Below are positions 18,101 through 26,200 of a stretch of 51,644 nucleotides of DNA, in pieces. Below the pieces are notes generated by a model. The model searched no databases and was not told the origin of the DNA. It was given only the letters and a program-made list of their open reading frames with translations. The translations under genes were made by a program, and so were the position numbers. The stretch lies in the NCBI GenBank assembly GCA_019241645.1, contig JAFAWQ010000031.1, positions 1 through 51,644 on the forward strand, written 5' to 3'. Origin of the DNA: Alphaproteobacteria bacterium (GTDB lineage Bacteria > Pseudomonadota > Alphaproteobacteria > Micropepsales > Micropepsaceae). How positions within the stretch are numbered: position 1 is the stretch's first letter; every line of letters begins with the position of its first letter.

Positions 18101-18625
18101 AGTAATGTCCCCGTTCATCGTCGTGTTGTCGGCGATGTGGATGCCGACGGCGCCGTTCCCGGTAACCTTAAGCGCGGAGCCCTCCCCAAGATTGATCCCG
18201 CCATTGAAGATGCCGGTCGCATCTCCATTGGCAATGCCCACGAGAATCCCGGTCTTGTCCGTTCCCGTGCCCGACAGATCGATAATGCCGGTGCTGTCCA
18301 GCGCCGCGACAGTTGCGCCGGGACCATTGCCGGCAGCAGTTGCATCGAGCTGAACGCCGATCGCGCCAATCGTGTTCAGGTTGCTGATCAAGCCTTGGTT
18401 GGTGACCGTATTGTTGGAATCGATTTCAACGGCGGGACCGGCAACCGTCACCACCACGGAGCCTGTGGACTCGATCAGGATGTCGGCCGGCACGCCGTCT
18501 GCGGCCGTGCTGGTCTTGATCTGCTGAGTCACCTGATCCTTGATGTCGGTGAAATCGTCGCCCAGCACAGGGGCGGAAAGCAGGGCGGCGGTAGCCGCGG
18601 TCAGCATCAAAACGCGCTTCGACAA
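15110..18625 (-). CDS. large autotransporter (type Va secretion)
   Basis: 1171 residues. A signal peptide (SKRVLMLTAATAALLSAPVLG) starts at a TTG with AAAGGGG upstream; an ATG at 18607 is the alternative. The long passenger is Gly/Asn/Asp-rich with beta-helix-like repeats of TxxGSITxxG type (for example FINRGSITANPANV, GTVTARYDGS and IDNSGAILAVATELDNN). The last 270 or so residues form the beta-barrel translocator (LTLWGQEFNLSLNASADAG to the end) and finish with LVGRI rather than a terminal Phe. The passenger shows no protease or lipase motif, so adhesion or surface display is most likely. It is transcribed downstream of the TonB receptor gene after a 193-base gap. Confidence 0.9.
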   Translation of the reverse strand: MSKRVLMLTAATAALLSAPVLGDDFTDIKDQVTQQIKTSTAADGVPADILIESTGSVVVTVAGPAVEIDSNNTVTNQGLISNLNTIGAIGVQLDATAAGNGPGATVAALDSTGIIDLSGTGTDKTGILVGIANGDATGIFNGGINLGEGSALKVTGNGAVGIHIADNTTMNGDITLAGSTNITGGTSMTGLLIGTSETAPATLVGDLLIDTGGSLSVGGDTSYGVRIEPNSVLDGNLTVNGSLAVTPTSTTSTGGSTAVWVDNNSAGNAITGDITIGDAALVSASGAASQAFALLGAVGGNFTNDGTITAVGAASRTSDTGNPIGGSAIVIANDINGGFLNNGPVNSTDATVAGTIIGNGAFPVILISPAGAGATPTGDLDIAQYNLADPNGQYSFINRGSITANPANVDQTSTTAVQIEGAGSFSANLLTGFFNSNTISASANGDDHQLALMSVTGLWIRDGGNVPVFFNSNENSSANGTVTARYDGSALGGSAVAIHIDPGGTLGQIVNQGTISAFANITDTSFSGLTARAIYDQSGTLTKIDNSGAILAVATELDNNSQVAIAIDMAAATQDTQIDNSGSILGDIILGNAADFLHVHGDSNQQATINGDVAFGGTASGGIDLLQIDDFASVTGAITDRAGGQLDVVLNPGGILTETNDSIDLDQRFVVRNLTVGAGATLGLTLSQTYNLAVNSTAGGIITASGQVLFNPQAIISLPFQSFLSGQTPGEASQFVLIDAPLNQLQLSLSALQNQICPTVPFLFENGTDQCLDVNNTADRSQLVLTLTPKTAQEIGLTGYAAQLFPVANLALVNDDQLGAAVINAGLPVNGVPLTPAEGQALYQRVYSQFAPNVTGAGRAIAVAITDQASGPVGARQRALRMYAGQPGDLTLWGQEFNLSLNASADAGTIGYRDTGFGFVLGLDGGDPANGRYGGALTFYSGDINEKQPQNSSTNTQWAMLTGYSDWRGRGLFLDAQASAGVGKLDGRRTINVGGISRTAEGKRDTAIGALGLTTGVVLTTGSTVFTPMLSVDGMVMRENGYSEHGGGDLAGGDAFDLNVKSIFYKSARIFGGLDVRQDLNLGDFYLQPEARAGYRYDFLANAEKLSASFAGTPGTGFTLTGPDPEKGNVVLGGSLATTTGAWSIGVNYDYLRGNNGSVSQEGTITLVGRI

Positions 18626-18818
18626 GACGAACCCCTTTGTCGCTGTTGTGAACCGTTGCCGCCGGGAACCCTTGCATATGTGGCCCAGCCCGGGGCGCGC
18701 AAAACACCCTGCCGCACCCTGGGGCGGGGACATTAGCCATAATCCGCAGGCCCGCGCCAGACCAAATTTACCATTTCTTTACCGGTATTTAGCGGATGTC
18801 CGCCCGGTGGAGAGACCC

Positions 18819-21101
18819 TCAGAGACGCCCCCGAAGGCCGGCAAACACGGTCAACGGCGCGCCGGGACTTAGCGAGCGCGGATTGTCCGCGTTCGGCACT
18901 TCCACCATCGGTACGTCCCCCACAGGCGAGAAGGTGCCAAAGGTTTCGTACGGGGTGTCAAACAGGTTTTCGATGCCGCCGAAAACCTCCCAATGCTCCA
19001 TCAACCGGTAGTTCGCGGCGATATCCACCACGGTATAGGGCCGCGTTTGCGGATTGAGATTGGATTCGTCCCCCCGCAGGAACTGACCGCTGGCGTAGCG
19101 GGCTGAAGCACTGACGCTCCACACTTCGCTTGGCTGGTAGCCGAAGTTTAGTTTGACGAGATGCTGGGGGATCGATGGTAGAGAGTCGCTGGGCTTCACA
19201 TGGATCTGGCCACCATCGTCGGCGCGGGGATTGTCCGGGCTGTCCAATGTCAATGCTGTCTGGAAGGTCGCATCGGTGTAGGCATAGCTGAGCGAAGAGA
19301 ACCAAGGCGCCGAGGTAACCTCCGCTCCCAAATCGAGGCCCTGCCGGCGCGTGGTTCCGATATTCCGGAAAAAGGCGCGGCCGGTGATGGGGCTTGCCAC
19401 GAACATGATGTCGTCGGCGGTTTCAGTTCGGTAGACTTCACCATGCCATCGTAGGGTGGCCGCTTCTATCTGGATAGTCCCGCGTGCCCCCGCGTCGATC
19501 GTCTGCGCGGTGACCTGTTTCAGCGGTGGATCGGCGACGAAGAAGTTCGTCAGGCTGCAGGGTGCATTCTCATCGGCGCAGGAGAATTCGGCGGGCGTCG
19601 GTGCGCGGTTCGCCTGTGCGTAGCCCATGTACAGTGTGGCTTCCGGCAGAACTTTGTAAGTCATTCCGGCGGCCGGATTGAAATGCGTGAATTCATGCGA
19701 TCCGTTGAGCGCCGTGCCGAGCTGGTCGTCCAGGCGAATGTGCGCGTAGTTGAATCGCGCGGAAAGATTTAGCGAGAGCCGCGGCGAAAGCTTGAGAATG
19801 TCGGCGGCATAAGCGCCGAAATAATCGTTGTCACTCTGCACTTTGACCGGCGCGATTTCTCCGCTTGCGATGTCGATGGTGATGCCTTGCCCAATAAATC
19901 CGCGGTCCAGCGACAGCCCACCGAGATCGGATTGGGCCTCGAAATCCGCGCGCCCTGCATCGTAGGCAAGCCCGGCGATCAGCTGGTTCTCGAAACCGAA
20001 AACTTGTTGCTGCAAACTGGCCTGCACGCTGCCGCCGAACCCGAGTGTGTCGGTCGAGGTTTGGTTCAGCTGCGCGTACGAGCCACCGTCGAGGAAATCG
20101 GGGATGGGATTGCCGGTTCTGTCCGTGACGATGGTTTCATCTTCCAGGCACAGCTCGCCGGAGTTGCACGGCGCCACCTCGCTGGCGTCCCCATTTTTGG
20201 TGCGCTGGCCGAGATGGCTCACATAGACGTTACCCTGCAGCGCAAGGCCCGGTTCAAGTTGAACATCGCCGAACAGATTGGCGAGGCCGTAGCGGTTGTC
20301 GGTCTTGTCCGGAAAAGTGAAAACGGCGGAGCGGTCCACCGCAAGCAACTGAACCGGCGAGGTTCCATTTCCCGTCAGCGCGTTGCTGGTGCCCGCAAGA
20401 TCGAGATGCAGCTCCATACCCCGCACCTGCCAGCCGAAATCGGCGAAGGCTTGTGCAAGATGCGACGGCGAATGATCGCGCCAGCCACTGTCGGTCAGCA
20501 GCGTGCCTGCAACATAAAGCGATGTGGTTCCGTCGTTTTGACCGAACTGAACGGCGCCGGCTGTGCGCCCATGGGAAGCGGCGTACGCCTCCGCCTCCGT
20601 CCCTTGCCACGCAAAGCCGTCTTTCATGCGCACAGACACCGAGCCGCCAAGCGCGTTCATGCCAAAGACAGGATTGGAGCCTTCGAGTGTCAGACGCTCG
20701 ATCGCGATGTCCGGAATCACATCCCAGTTCACCGCATCGCCGAACGGCTGGTTGAGCCGCACGCCATCGACATACACAGCAAGCCCCTGCGCATCGCCGG
20801 AAAGGGGCGAGGCTTCGAAACCGCGATAGAAAAGGTTCGGCTGGAATGGATTGCCCTGCGCTTCCGAAAGGGAAATCCCGCTCGCCATGCTGTCCAGCCC
20901 GCGCAAGATGCTCGCCGGCCCGAGCCGGACCAGATCGTCGCTGGAAAATGTCTGGACGTTTACCGGAACGTCGTCGGTATCCAGCGACGTGCCGGGAAGC
21001 GCGCTTCCTGTGACAACGACGGTCTCAACCTCCGCGCGCGCGACGCTCGCAAGCAGCAAGGCGGAACAAACACTCGTCCCAAGTCCCGAAAAAAACTTCA
21101 C
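18819..21101 (-). CDS. TonB-dependent outer-membrane receptor
   Basis: 760 residues. The signal peptide ends near SVARA and is followed directly by a TonB-box-like ETVVVTGSA. The plug domain spans about 30-160 (VPVNVQTFSSDDLVRLGP, LFYRGFEASP, LAVYVDGVRLNQPFGD); the 22-strand barrel fills the rest, ending in VFAGLRGRL. The extracellular loops contain paired Cys (PCNSGELC, SCADENAPC). The ligand is unknown: siderophore, cobalamin, sugar or aromatic compound. It starts at a GTG that overlaps the stop of the alpha/beta hydrolase (GTGA), which suggests the hydrolase acts on, or beside, the imported ligand. Confidence 0.93.
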   Translation of the reverse strand: MKFFSGLGTSVCSALLLASVARAEVETVVVTGSALPGTSLDTDDVPVNVQTFSSDDLVRLGPASILRGLDSMASGISLSEAQGNPFQPNLFYRGFEASPLSGDAQGLAVYVDGVRLNQPFGDAVNWDVIPDIAIERLTLEGSNPVFGMNALGGSVSVRMKDGFAWQGTEAEAYAASHGRTAGAVQFGQNDGTTSLYVAGTLLTDSGWRDHSPSHLAQAFADFGWQVRGMELHLDLAGTSNALTGNGTSPVQLLAVDRSAVFTFPDKTDNRYGLANLFGDVQLEPGLALQGNVYVSHLGQRTKNGDASEVAPCNSGELCLEDETIVTDRTGNPIPDFLDGGSYAQLNQTSTDTLGFGGSVQASLQQQVFGFENQLIAGLAYDAGRADFEAQSDLGGLSLDRGFIGQGITIDIASGEIAPVKVQSDNDYFGAYAADILKLSPRLSLNLSARFNYAHIRLDDQLGTALNGSHEFTHFNPAAGMTYKVLPEATLYMGYAQANRAPTPAEFSCADENAPCSLTNFFVADPPLKQVTAQTIDAGARGTIQIEAATLRWHGEVYRTETADDIMFVASPITGRAFFRNIGTTRRQGLDLGAEVTSAPWFSSLSYAYTDATFQTALTLDSPDNPRADDGGQIHVKPSDSLPSIPQHLVKLNFGYQPSEVWSVSASARYASGQFLRGDESNLNPQTRPYTVVDIAANYRLMEHWEVFGGIENLFDTPYETFGTFSPVGDVPMVEVPNADNPRSLSPGAPLTVFAGLRGRL

Positions 21102-22003
21102 TGGGCCGCGCGGACCGCCATACGACCGGCACGCTGACGGATAAATTGGCCGAGGCGTTGCAGCGAGACCTTTGCCTCCTGCAGCTCGGCATTGCCCTGA
21201 AACAAATGCTGCATGCCGTCATATATCTCGACGCTGATGGGGATATTCGCTTCCGCCGCCTTGTCTCCGATGCGGCTGGCATCGTCCTTCAGGATCTCCT
21301 GACTGCCGGCATGCACCATGACGGGAGGAAAATCGCGAAAGCTTGCGTAAATCGGCGACGCATAGGGATCCGCGGGACTCTGTTTCTTCAGGTATTGGCG
21401 CGCGGTGAGAAACAGCAAGTCCCAGGAGAGCGCTCCGTCATTCCTGGCGTTTGCCAGAATCGAACCACCGGCGAGCGTCAGATCCGCCCATGGCGACATC
21501 GCCAGACAGGCCGCCGGCAGCGGCATCTGGCCGTTGCGGATGGCGAGCAGCGCGGCGAAAACAAGCCCGCCGCCCGCGTCATCCCCGGCGAGCACTATCG
21601 ACGACGGCTCGACACCCTTTTGCAGAAGAGCGCGATAGGCATCCACGCAGTCCCGCAGGCCGGCGGGGAACAGGTACTCCGGTGCCAGACGGTAGGCGAC
21701 GGAGAAGGCCTTTGCGAAGCCGTGATCGCACAGCCGCGCCACCAGCGAACGGTGCGTCTGCGGCGAACCGGTGACGAAACCGCCGCCGTGAAAATACAGG
21801 ATGACGCGCTCCGGCGAGGAGCGGTCCACCGTCACCCATTCGCCCTTGGCGGGGCCCAGCTGGGCGGCCTGAAACTTGGCGTCGGCGGGCGGCGGGGAGA
21901 AGCGCTGGAAGGTGGCGGCAAACCGCTGGCGCAGGTCGGCAATATCGGCATCCGGTTCGAGGCGCGGTGCGCGGGCAAGCGGAGAATTTTGCCAGATGGA
22001 CAT
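21098..22003 (-). CDS. HSL-family alpha/beta hydrolase with Asp in the nucleophile position
   Basis: 301 residues. It has the oxyanion HGGG motif (72-75) and VAYRLAPEYLFPAGLRD, both typical of the hormone-sensitive-lipase esterase family. The nucleophile elbow, normally GDSAGG, reads GDDAGG with D142 (codon GAC), so the catalytic Ser is absent. The other triad members appear present: D240/D241 in EILKDDAS and H266 in DGMQHLF. It may therefore be a non-esterase, a binding protein, or use Asp as in dehalogenase-type hydrolases. ATG 22003 was preferred to a TTG nine bases upstream. It is the first gene of the hydrolase - TonB receptor pair. Confidence 0.88.
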   Translation of the reverse strand: MSIWQNSPLARAPRLEPDADIADLRQRFAATFQRFSPPPADAKFQAAQLGPAKGEWVTVDRSSPERVILYFHGGGFVTGSPQTHRSLVARLCDHGFAKAFSVAYRLAPEYLFPAGLRDCVDAYRALLQKGVEPSSIVLAGDDAGGGLVFAALLAIRNGQMPLPAACLAMSPWADLTLAGGSILANARNDGALSWDLLFLTARQYLKKQSPADPYASPIYASFRDFPPVMVHAGSQEILKDDASRIGDKAAEANIPISVEIYDGMQHLFQGNAELQEAKVSLQRLGQFIRQRAGRMAVRAAQ

Positions 22004-22080
22004 GCGCGGCAAGCGTTGGATGCGGAACCAGAATAGGCCGCGCCTGCCAGCCTGTCACCCCGCTTGTGCGGGCCCAGGCA

Positions 22081-22109
22081 AAAGGCCGGGTGCAACACAC
22101 CCGGCCTTT
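22081..22109 (-). terminator. terminator hairpin after hsp20
   Basis: Perfect 12-bp stem (22081-22092 with 22098-22109) and a 5-base loop, rich in G/C with AAA/TTT ends. On the minus strand it lies 39 bases past the hsp20 stop and ends in CCTTTTGCC. Confidence 0.8.
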
Positions 22110-22147
22110 CCGCTACTCAAGATGATTATCGAAGACGCTGGCCAGAA

Positions 22148-22609
22148 TTACGCGGCCTTGGCGCGGCCCTCGATGGTCTTCAGCTCCGGCGCGTTGATGG
22201 AGATGCGGCGGGGCTTCTTCTCCTCAGGCACGATCTGCTCGAGCTCGACATGCAGCAAGCCGTTCTCCAGCTTCGCGGCCTTCACTTCGACATGGTCGGC
22301 GAGCTGGAAGCGGCGCTCGAAGGCGCGGCCGGCAATGCCCTGGTAGAGCACATTCGTGCTCTCGGACTTGTCGCCCTCTTCGCGCTTGCCCGAAATGGTG
22401 AGCACGCCGTCATGCAGCTCGACGTTCAGGTCCTTCTCGGCGAAACCGGCGACCGCCACCGTGATGCGGTAGTGGTTCTCGTCCGCCCGCTCGATGTTGT
22501 AGGGCGGGTAGCCGTTGCCGGAATCGTACTGGGAAACCTGATCCAGCATGTCGAACAGCCGGTCGAAGCCGACGGTGGAACGGAACAGCGGGGAAAAATC
22601 GAATCTCAT
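22148..22609 (-). CDS. small heat-shock protein, Hsp20 family
   Basis: 153 residues. The alpha-crystallin domain spans about 37-135, with the conserved VAVAGFAEKDLNVELHDGVL and the closing GLLHVELEQIVPEEKKPRRI that contains the I/V-x-I/V interface region. The N-terminus MRFDFSPLFRSTVGFDRLFDM is the usual IbpA-like start. It holds unfolding proteins in oligomers until Hsp70/ClpB can refold them. ATG 22609 has AGGAGG seven bases upstream. The gene has its own promoter and a leader of about 90 nt that can fold (see the entries for 22610-22703 and 22710-22738), consistent with heat control. Confidence 0.95.
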   Translation of the reverse strand: MRFDFSPLFRSTVGFDRLFDMLDQVSQYDSGNGYPPYNIERADENHYRITVAVAGFAEKDLNVELHDGVLTISGKREEGDKSESTNVLYQGIAGRAFERRFQLADHVEVKAAKLENGLLHVELEQIVPEEKKPRRISINAPELKTIEGRAKAA

Positions 22610-22703
22610 GGTCACAACCTCCTAAAAGCGATGTGGTTTGGCAGCCTCGCCCCTTAGCGGCCCGAGGCCTTGCTTCGCCCGGATGCCCTAAGGCCACCCG
22701 GAC
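22610..22703 (-). promoter_or_regulatory. structured hsp20 5' leader, possible RNA thermometer
   Basis: In the mRNA a first hairpin pairs GCCTCG with CGAGGC (22644-22668). Nearer the gene, AACC (22635-22638) can pair with GGTT (22617-22620), partly covering the AGGAGG ribosome site. This resembles the ROSE-type layout common before alphaproteobacterial small heat-shock genes, but the pairing is short and I could not fold it. Confidence 0.35.
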
Positions 22704-22709
22704 TTTCCC

Positions 22710-22738
22710 TAGATAATTTCGCGCCTTTGGCGCTTCAA
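22710..22738 (-). promoter_or_regulatory. hsp20 promoter
   Basis: On the minus strand, CTTGAAG (the -35 TTGAAG at 22733-22738) is followed after exactly 17 bases by TATCTA (22710-22715). CTTGAA is the core of heat-shock (RpoH) -35 elements in alphaproteobacteria. Transcription would start near 22703. Confidence 0.5.
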
Positions 22739-22769
22739 GGGGGCGAGTGACAGCATTCTTTCAGCGGAA

Positions 22770-22790
22770 TCAGCGAACACTGTTCGCTGA
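22770..22790. promoter_or_regulatory. perfect dyad upstream of hsp20
   Basis: A 10-bp perfect inverted repeat with one central base: TCAGCGAACA-C-TGTTCGCTGA. It lies about 32 bases upstream of the hsp20 -35 element, with partial repeats (TTCAGCG, GTTGTTCG) on either side. It looks like a regulator binding site; the regulator is unknown. Confidence 0.45.
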
Positions 22791-23256
22791 AACGTTGTTC
22801 GTAGGCATTGCGGCACAAGCAGCTGATTTATAAAGAAGAACTGCCGAGGGTTGTTTTCCGAAATCTGGCCTCTCCCCCTCCTCTCTTGCAGAGAGTTCCC
22901 AAAGTTCCCATTCGAACCTCCGAAAAACGAGAGGGTACCCCCCTTCCCCTGTTCTTCCGAACCGCCCCGGAACCACAAGATGTTGTGGCTCCAGACCTGC
23001 CGATGCAGTCGTTTTTCAAAAGCAGGGGGGCCCCCTCGTTGAAACGTGTGTTCCGCAGGGCCCCAGGTACAATGAATTGTTTGCGGGGGATCGCGGGATT
23101 GGCGCCCAAGTGGAAGCGGAGGCTCCACCGTGTTTCCTGCAATGTTGTGACGTCCTCTTATCACACAAACCCGCCTTCAACTGCCTACATCCATGATTCG
23201 GAACATATAAGGAACATTCCGGATAGTTCAAGGGGCTGTTATTTGCAGCCTTAGGC
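22791..23256. other. non-coding spacer with unusual base texture
   Basis: No convincing gene was found here on either strand, although frames stay open. From about 22850 to 23130 the DNA is packed with short homopolymers and doublets (CCCCCTCCTCTC, GGGGGGCCCCC, AAAAACGAGAGGG) and small inverted repeats (CCACAA/TTGTGG, ACAAT/ATTGT, GTGGA/TCCAC), unlike the codon-structured DNA around it. Near the restriction gene there is a direct repeat GGAACA at 23200 and 23211 and a TATAAG box, possibly its promoter. Confidence 0.5.
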
Positions 23257-26200
23257 ATGCTTACGCTGCATCAGCGACGGGAAATTGGGGACGTTTTGAG
23301 CAGCAGCAGGATTATCCGCCAAGAGGCCTTTGGCGCTTATTTGCAGGCGCTGAAAGAATGGCAGCGCTCGGAAAAGACCGAGCACACCGACCGCGCCGCC
23401 ATCGAGCGCTTATTGAAGGCTTTCGCTGAAGAGGCGGAAGGCCAGCCAAAGGTACAGCACGAGCCCAAGCGCATTGCCGGTAAGGGCGCGCCGGATTTCA
23501 AAATCACGCGCGCCGGCATGATCGTCGGCTATGTCGAGACCAAGGCGCTCGGCGAGAATCTGGAGAAGGTTCTGAAGTCCGATCAGATCACGAAATACAA
23601 AACCCTGCGGCGGCCAATCGTTCTCACGGACTATTGCGAGTTCATCCTTCTGAATGAAAGCGGCGCACCCAAGCGCGCCGTACTGTGCTCGGCAGACGAT
23701 CTCGAAAATCGGAAATTCACACCGCGCGAGGATCGGGTCGAAGCGGTTGCCAAACTGTTGGAAGGTTTCTTCTCGACCGCGCCGGAAGGAATCGACAATT
23801 CGCAGAGGCTCGCGTTGGCATTGGCGCGGCGCGCGCATGTGCTGCGTGACGGGCTGACGGAAGAACTGGTCCGCCAACAGCGCGACAACAGCGGCGAAAA
23901 GCTGCTGGGATTGTACGACGTCTTCCGCACGCAAGTTTTTCACGCACTGAAAACGTCTGAGTTCGCTGACGCCTTCGCGCAAATGCTGGTCTACGGCATC
24001 TTTCTTGCCAAGCTGAATGCAAAGCCCAACGAGAAAATCACGCTACAGAATGCCAAGGCCAATGTGCCCGGCCCCTTCCGCCTTATCCGCGAGTTGGTGT
24101 CGTTCCTCGATGAGCTGGAGAAAGACCAATATGTCGAAATCCGCTGGGTGATCGCGGAAGTCCTGCTCATCGTCAACGAGCTGGATATAGGCCGCATCCA
24201 TCAAGACCTCTCCTTCCGCGGGCGGAAGGCGTTAAACCGCAACATCCGCGCGCGCGACGAGGAAGAGCACCGGCTGTTCGAGCGCGATCCTTTCATCTAC
24301 TTCTACGAGGACTTTCTGCGCGCCTACGACAAGGCGACCAGCAAGAGCCGCGGTGTCTATTACACGCCGCCGCCGGTGGTGAACTTCATCGTCCGGGCGG
24401 TGGACGACATCCTGAAAACCAGCTTCGGCATCGACGAAGGCCTAGCGAACAGCAAGGTCACAGTGCTGGATTTCGCCTGCGGCACCGGCACCTTCCTGCT
24501 GGAAGTTTTCGAGCGCATTTTCGACAACATCGGCGGGCCGGATAAGGCCAAGGCGAAGAAGGTGGTCGCCGAACACATCCTTCAGCATCTCTACGGCTTC
24601 GAATATCTGCTCGCGCCCTACACCATCGCGCACCTCAAGCTCTCGCAATACCTGCACGATAAGGGCCATCCACTGGAAGGCAACGAGCGGCTGCAGGTGT
24701 TTCTCACCAACACCTTGGAGCCGGTAACGGTTGACCCGGATCAGGCGAAGCTTTGGCCAGTGCCGGCGCTCGCCACCGAAATTCGCGAAGCCGATGCCGT
24801 CAAGAAGAAACAGATTTTGGTGATCACCGGCAATCCGCCCTACTCATATCAATCGCAGAATGTAGGCACATGGATCACAACCGAGATAGACGCCTACCGC
24901 CTTGTAGATGGAAAGCGGATGAAGGAGCGGGTAACCCAAGGTTTGCTCGACGACTATGTAAAGTTCATCCGCTTCGCACAGACCAAAATGGATGCGGTGG
25001 AAGAAGGTGTCGTCGGCATCATCACCAACCATTCATGGCTGGACAACCCCACGTTCCGCGGCATGCGGCAATCGTTGATGCGCAGCTTCGAGCAGATTTA
25101 CGTGCTCGACCTGCACGGCAATGCCAAAAAAAAAGAGCGTGCGCCCGATGGCGGCAAGGATGAGAACGTTTTCGATATCGAGCAGGGCGTGGCAATTAGC
25201 CTGTTCGTGAAGAAGTCCGGCTTAGAGCGCGGCGTCTGGCGAGGCGACGTGTTCGGCAAGCGCCTGCGGAAATACAAGCTATGCGCAGAGACTGTCGCCA
25301 ACGAAATCGAGTGGACCTCAATTGACCCCGCACCTTCCTTCTATCTCTTTGTGCCTCAAAACAAGGCGATCAAAGCCGTCTATGAGCGCGAAAAATCTCT
25401 TCGTGATCTATTCGCGGTAGGCGGCTCCGGGATGATGACCAACCGCGACAACCTGACGATACACTTCACTGAACAAGAAGCCTGGGGAACGGTGCAGGAA
25501 TTTGCCAGTGCAAGTGAATCGGAAGCGCGACGGAAGTTCCGACTCACTAAAGAGGCTCGTGATTGGACGGTTTCGCGGGCGCAAAAAGACCTTCGAGATT
25601 CCGGCCCGAATAAAGAGGGGGTCGTAAAGGTCGCTTATCGGCCGATGGACATTCGGTATACTTACTTCACCGGCCGAGCTCGCGGTTTCATCGGATGGCC
25701 TGTGGAGCAAATCTGGCGTAATATGCTTCGATCCAATGTTGCGCTTTCGGTTTCAAGAATGACCAAAGGCGAAAGTTTTGCGCATGCGTTAGCGACTGAC
25801 CGCATGCCAGAAAAGATTTCGCTGTCGTCGAAGACTTCGAACAACGCATTTGTGTTCCCACTTTATGTCAACGGAAACGCCGAAAATTACTCCCCAGACT
25901 TCCGCGCGTTTCTGGATGCGCGGTACGAGCATCGCTATCGGCCCGAACAAATCCTCGGCTTCATCTACGCCGTGCTGCATGCGCCCACCTACCGCCAACG
26001 CTATGCCGAGTTCCTGCGCATCGATTTCCCGCGCATTCCCTTCCCGAGCGCAAAGCGGGATTTCGACGCGCTCTCGAATCTCGGCTGGGAGCTGGTGCAG
26101 GCGCACCTGCTGAAAACCCTGCCGCCGCTGAAACTGGCCGAGCTCGACGGCAAGGGCAGCGACATGGTGGAAGCCGTGCGCTACTCGCCGCAAGAACAGG

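Noticed and set aside
22895..22925. tRNA-like GGTTCGAA on the minus strand
   Set aside because: The flanking bases cannot form a T stem or an acceptor stem, and no anticodon arm is present.
22709..23254. Two opposed frames of about 150 codons in the non-coding island
   Set aside because: Both translations are Pro/Arg/Phe-rich without domains, and neither start has a ribosome site; treated as non-coding.
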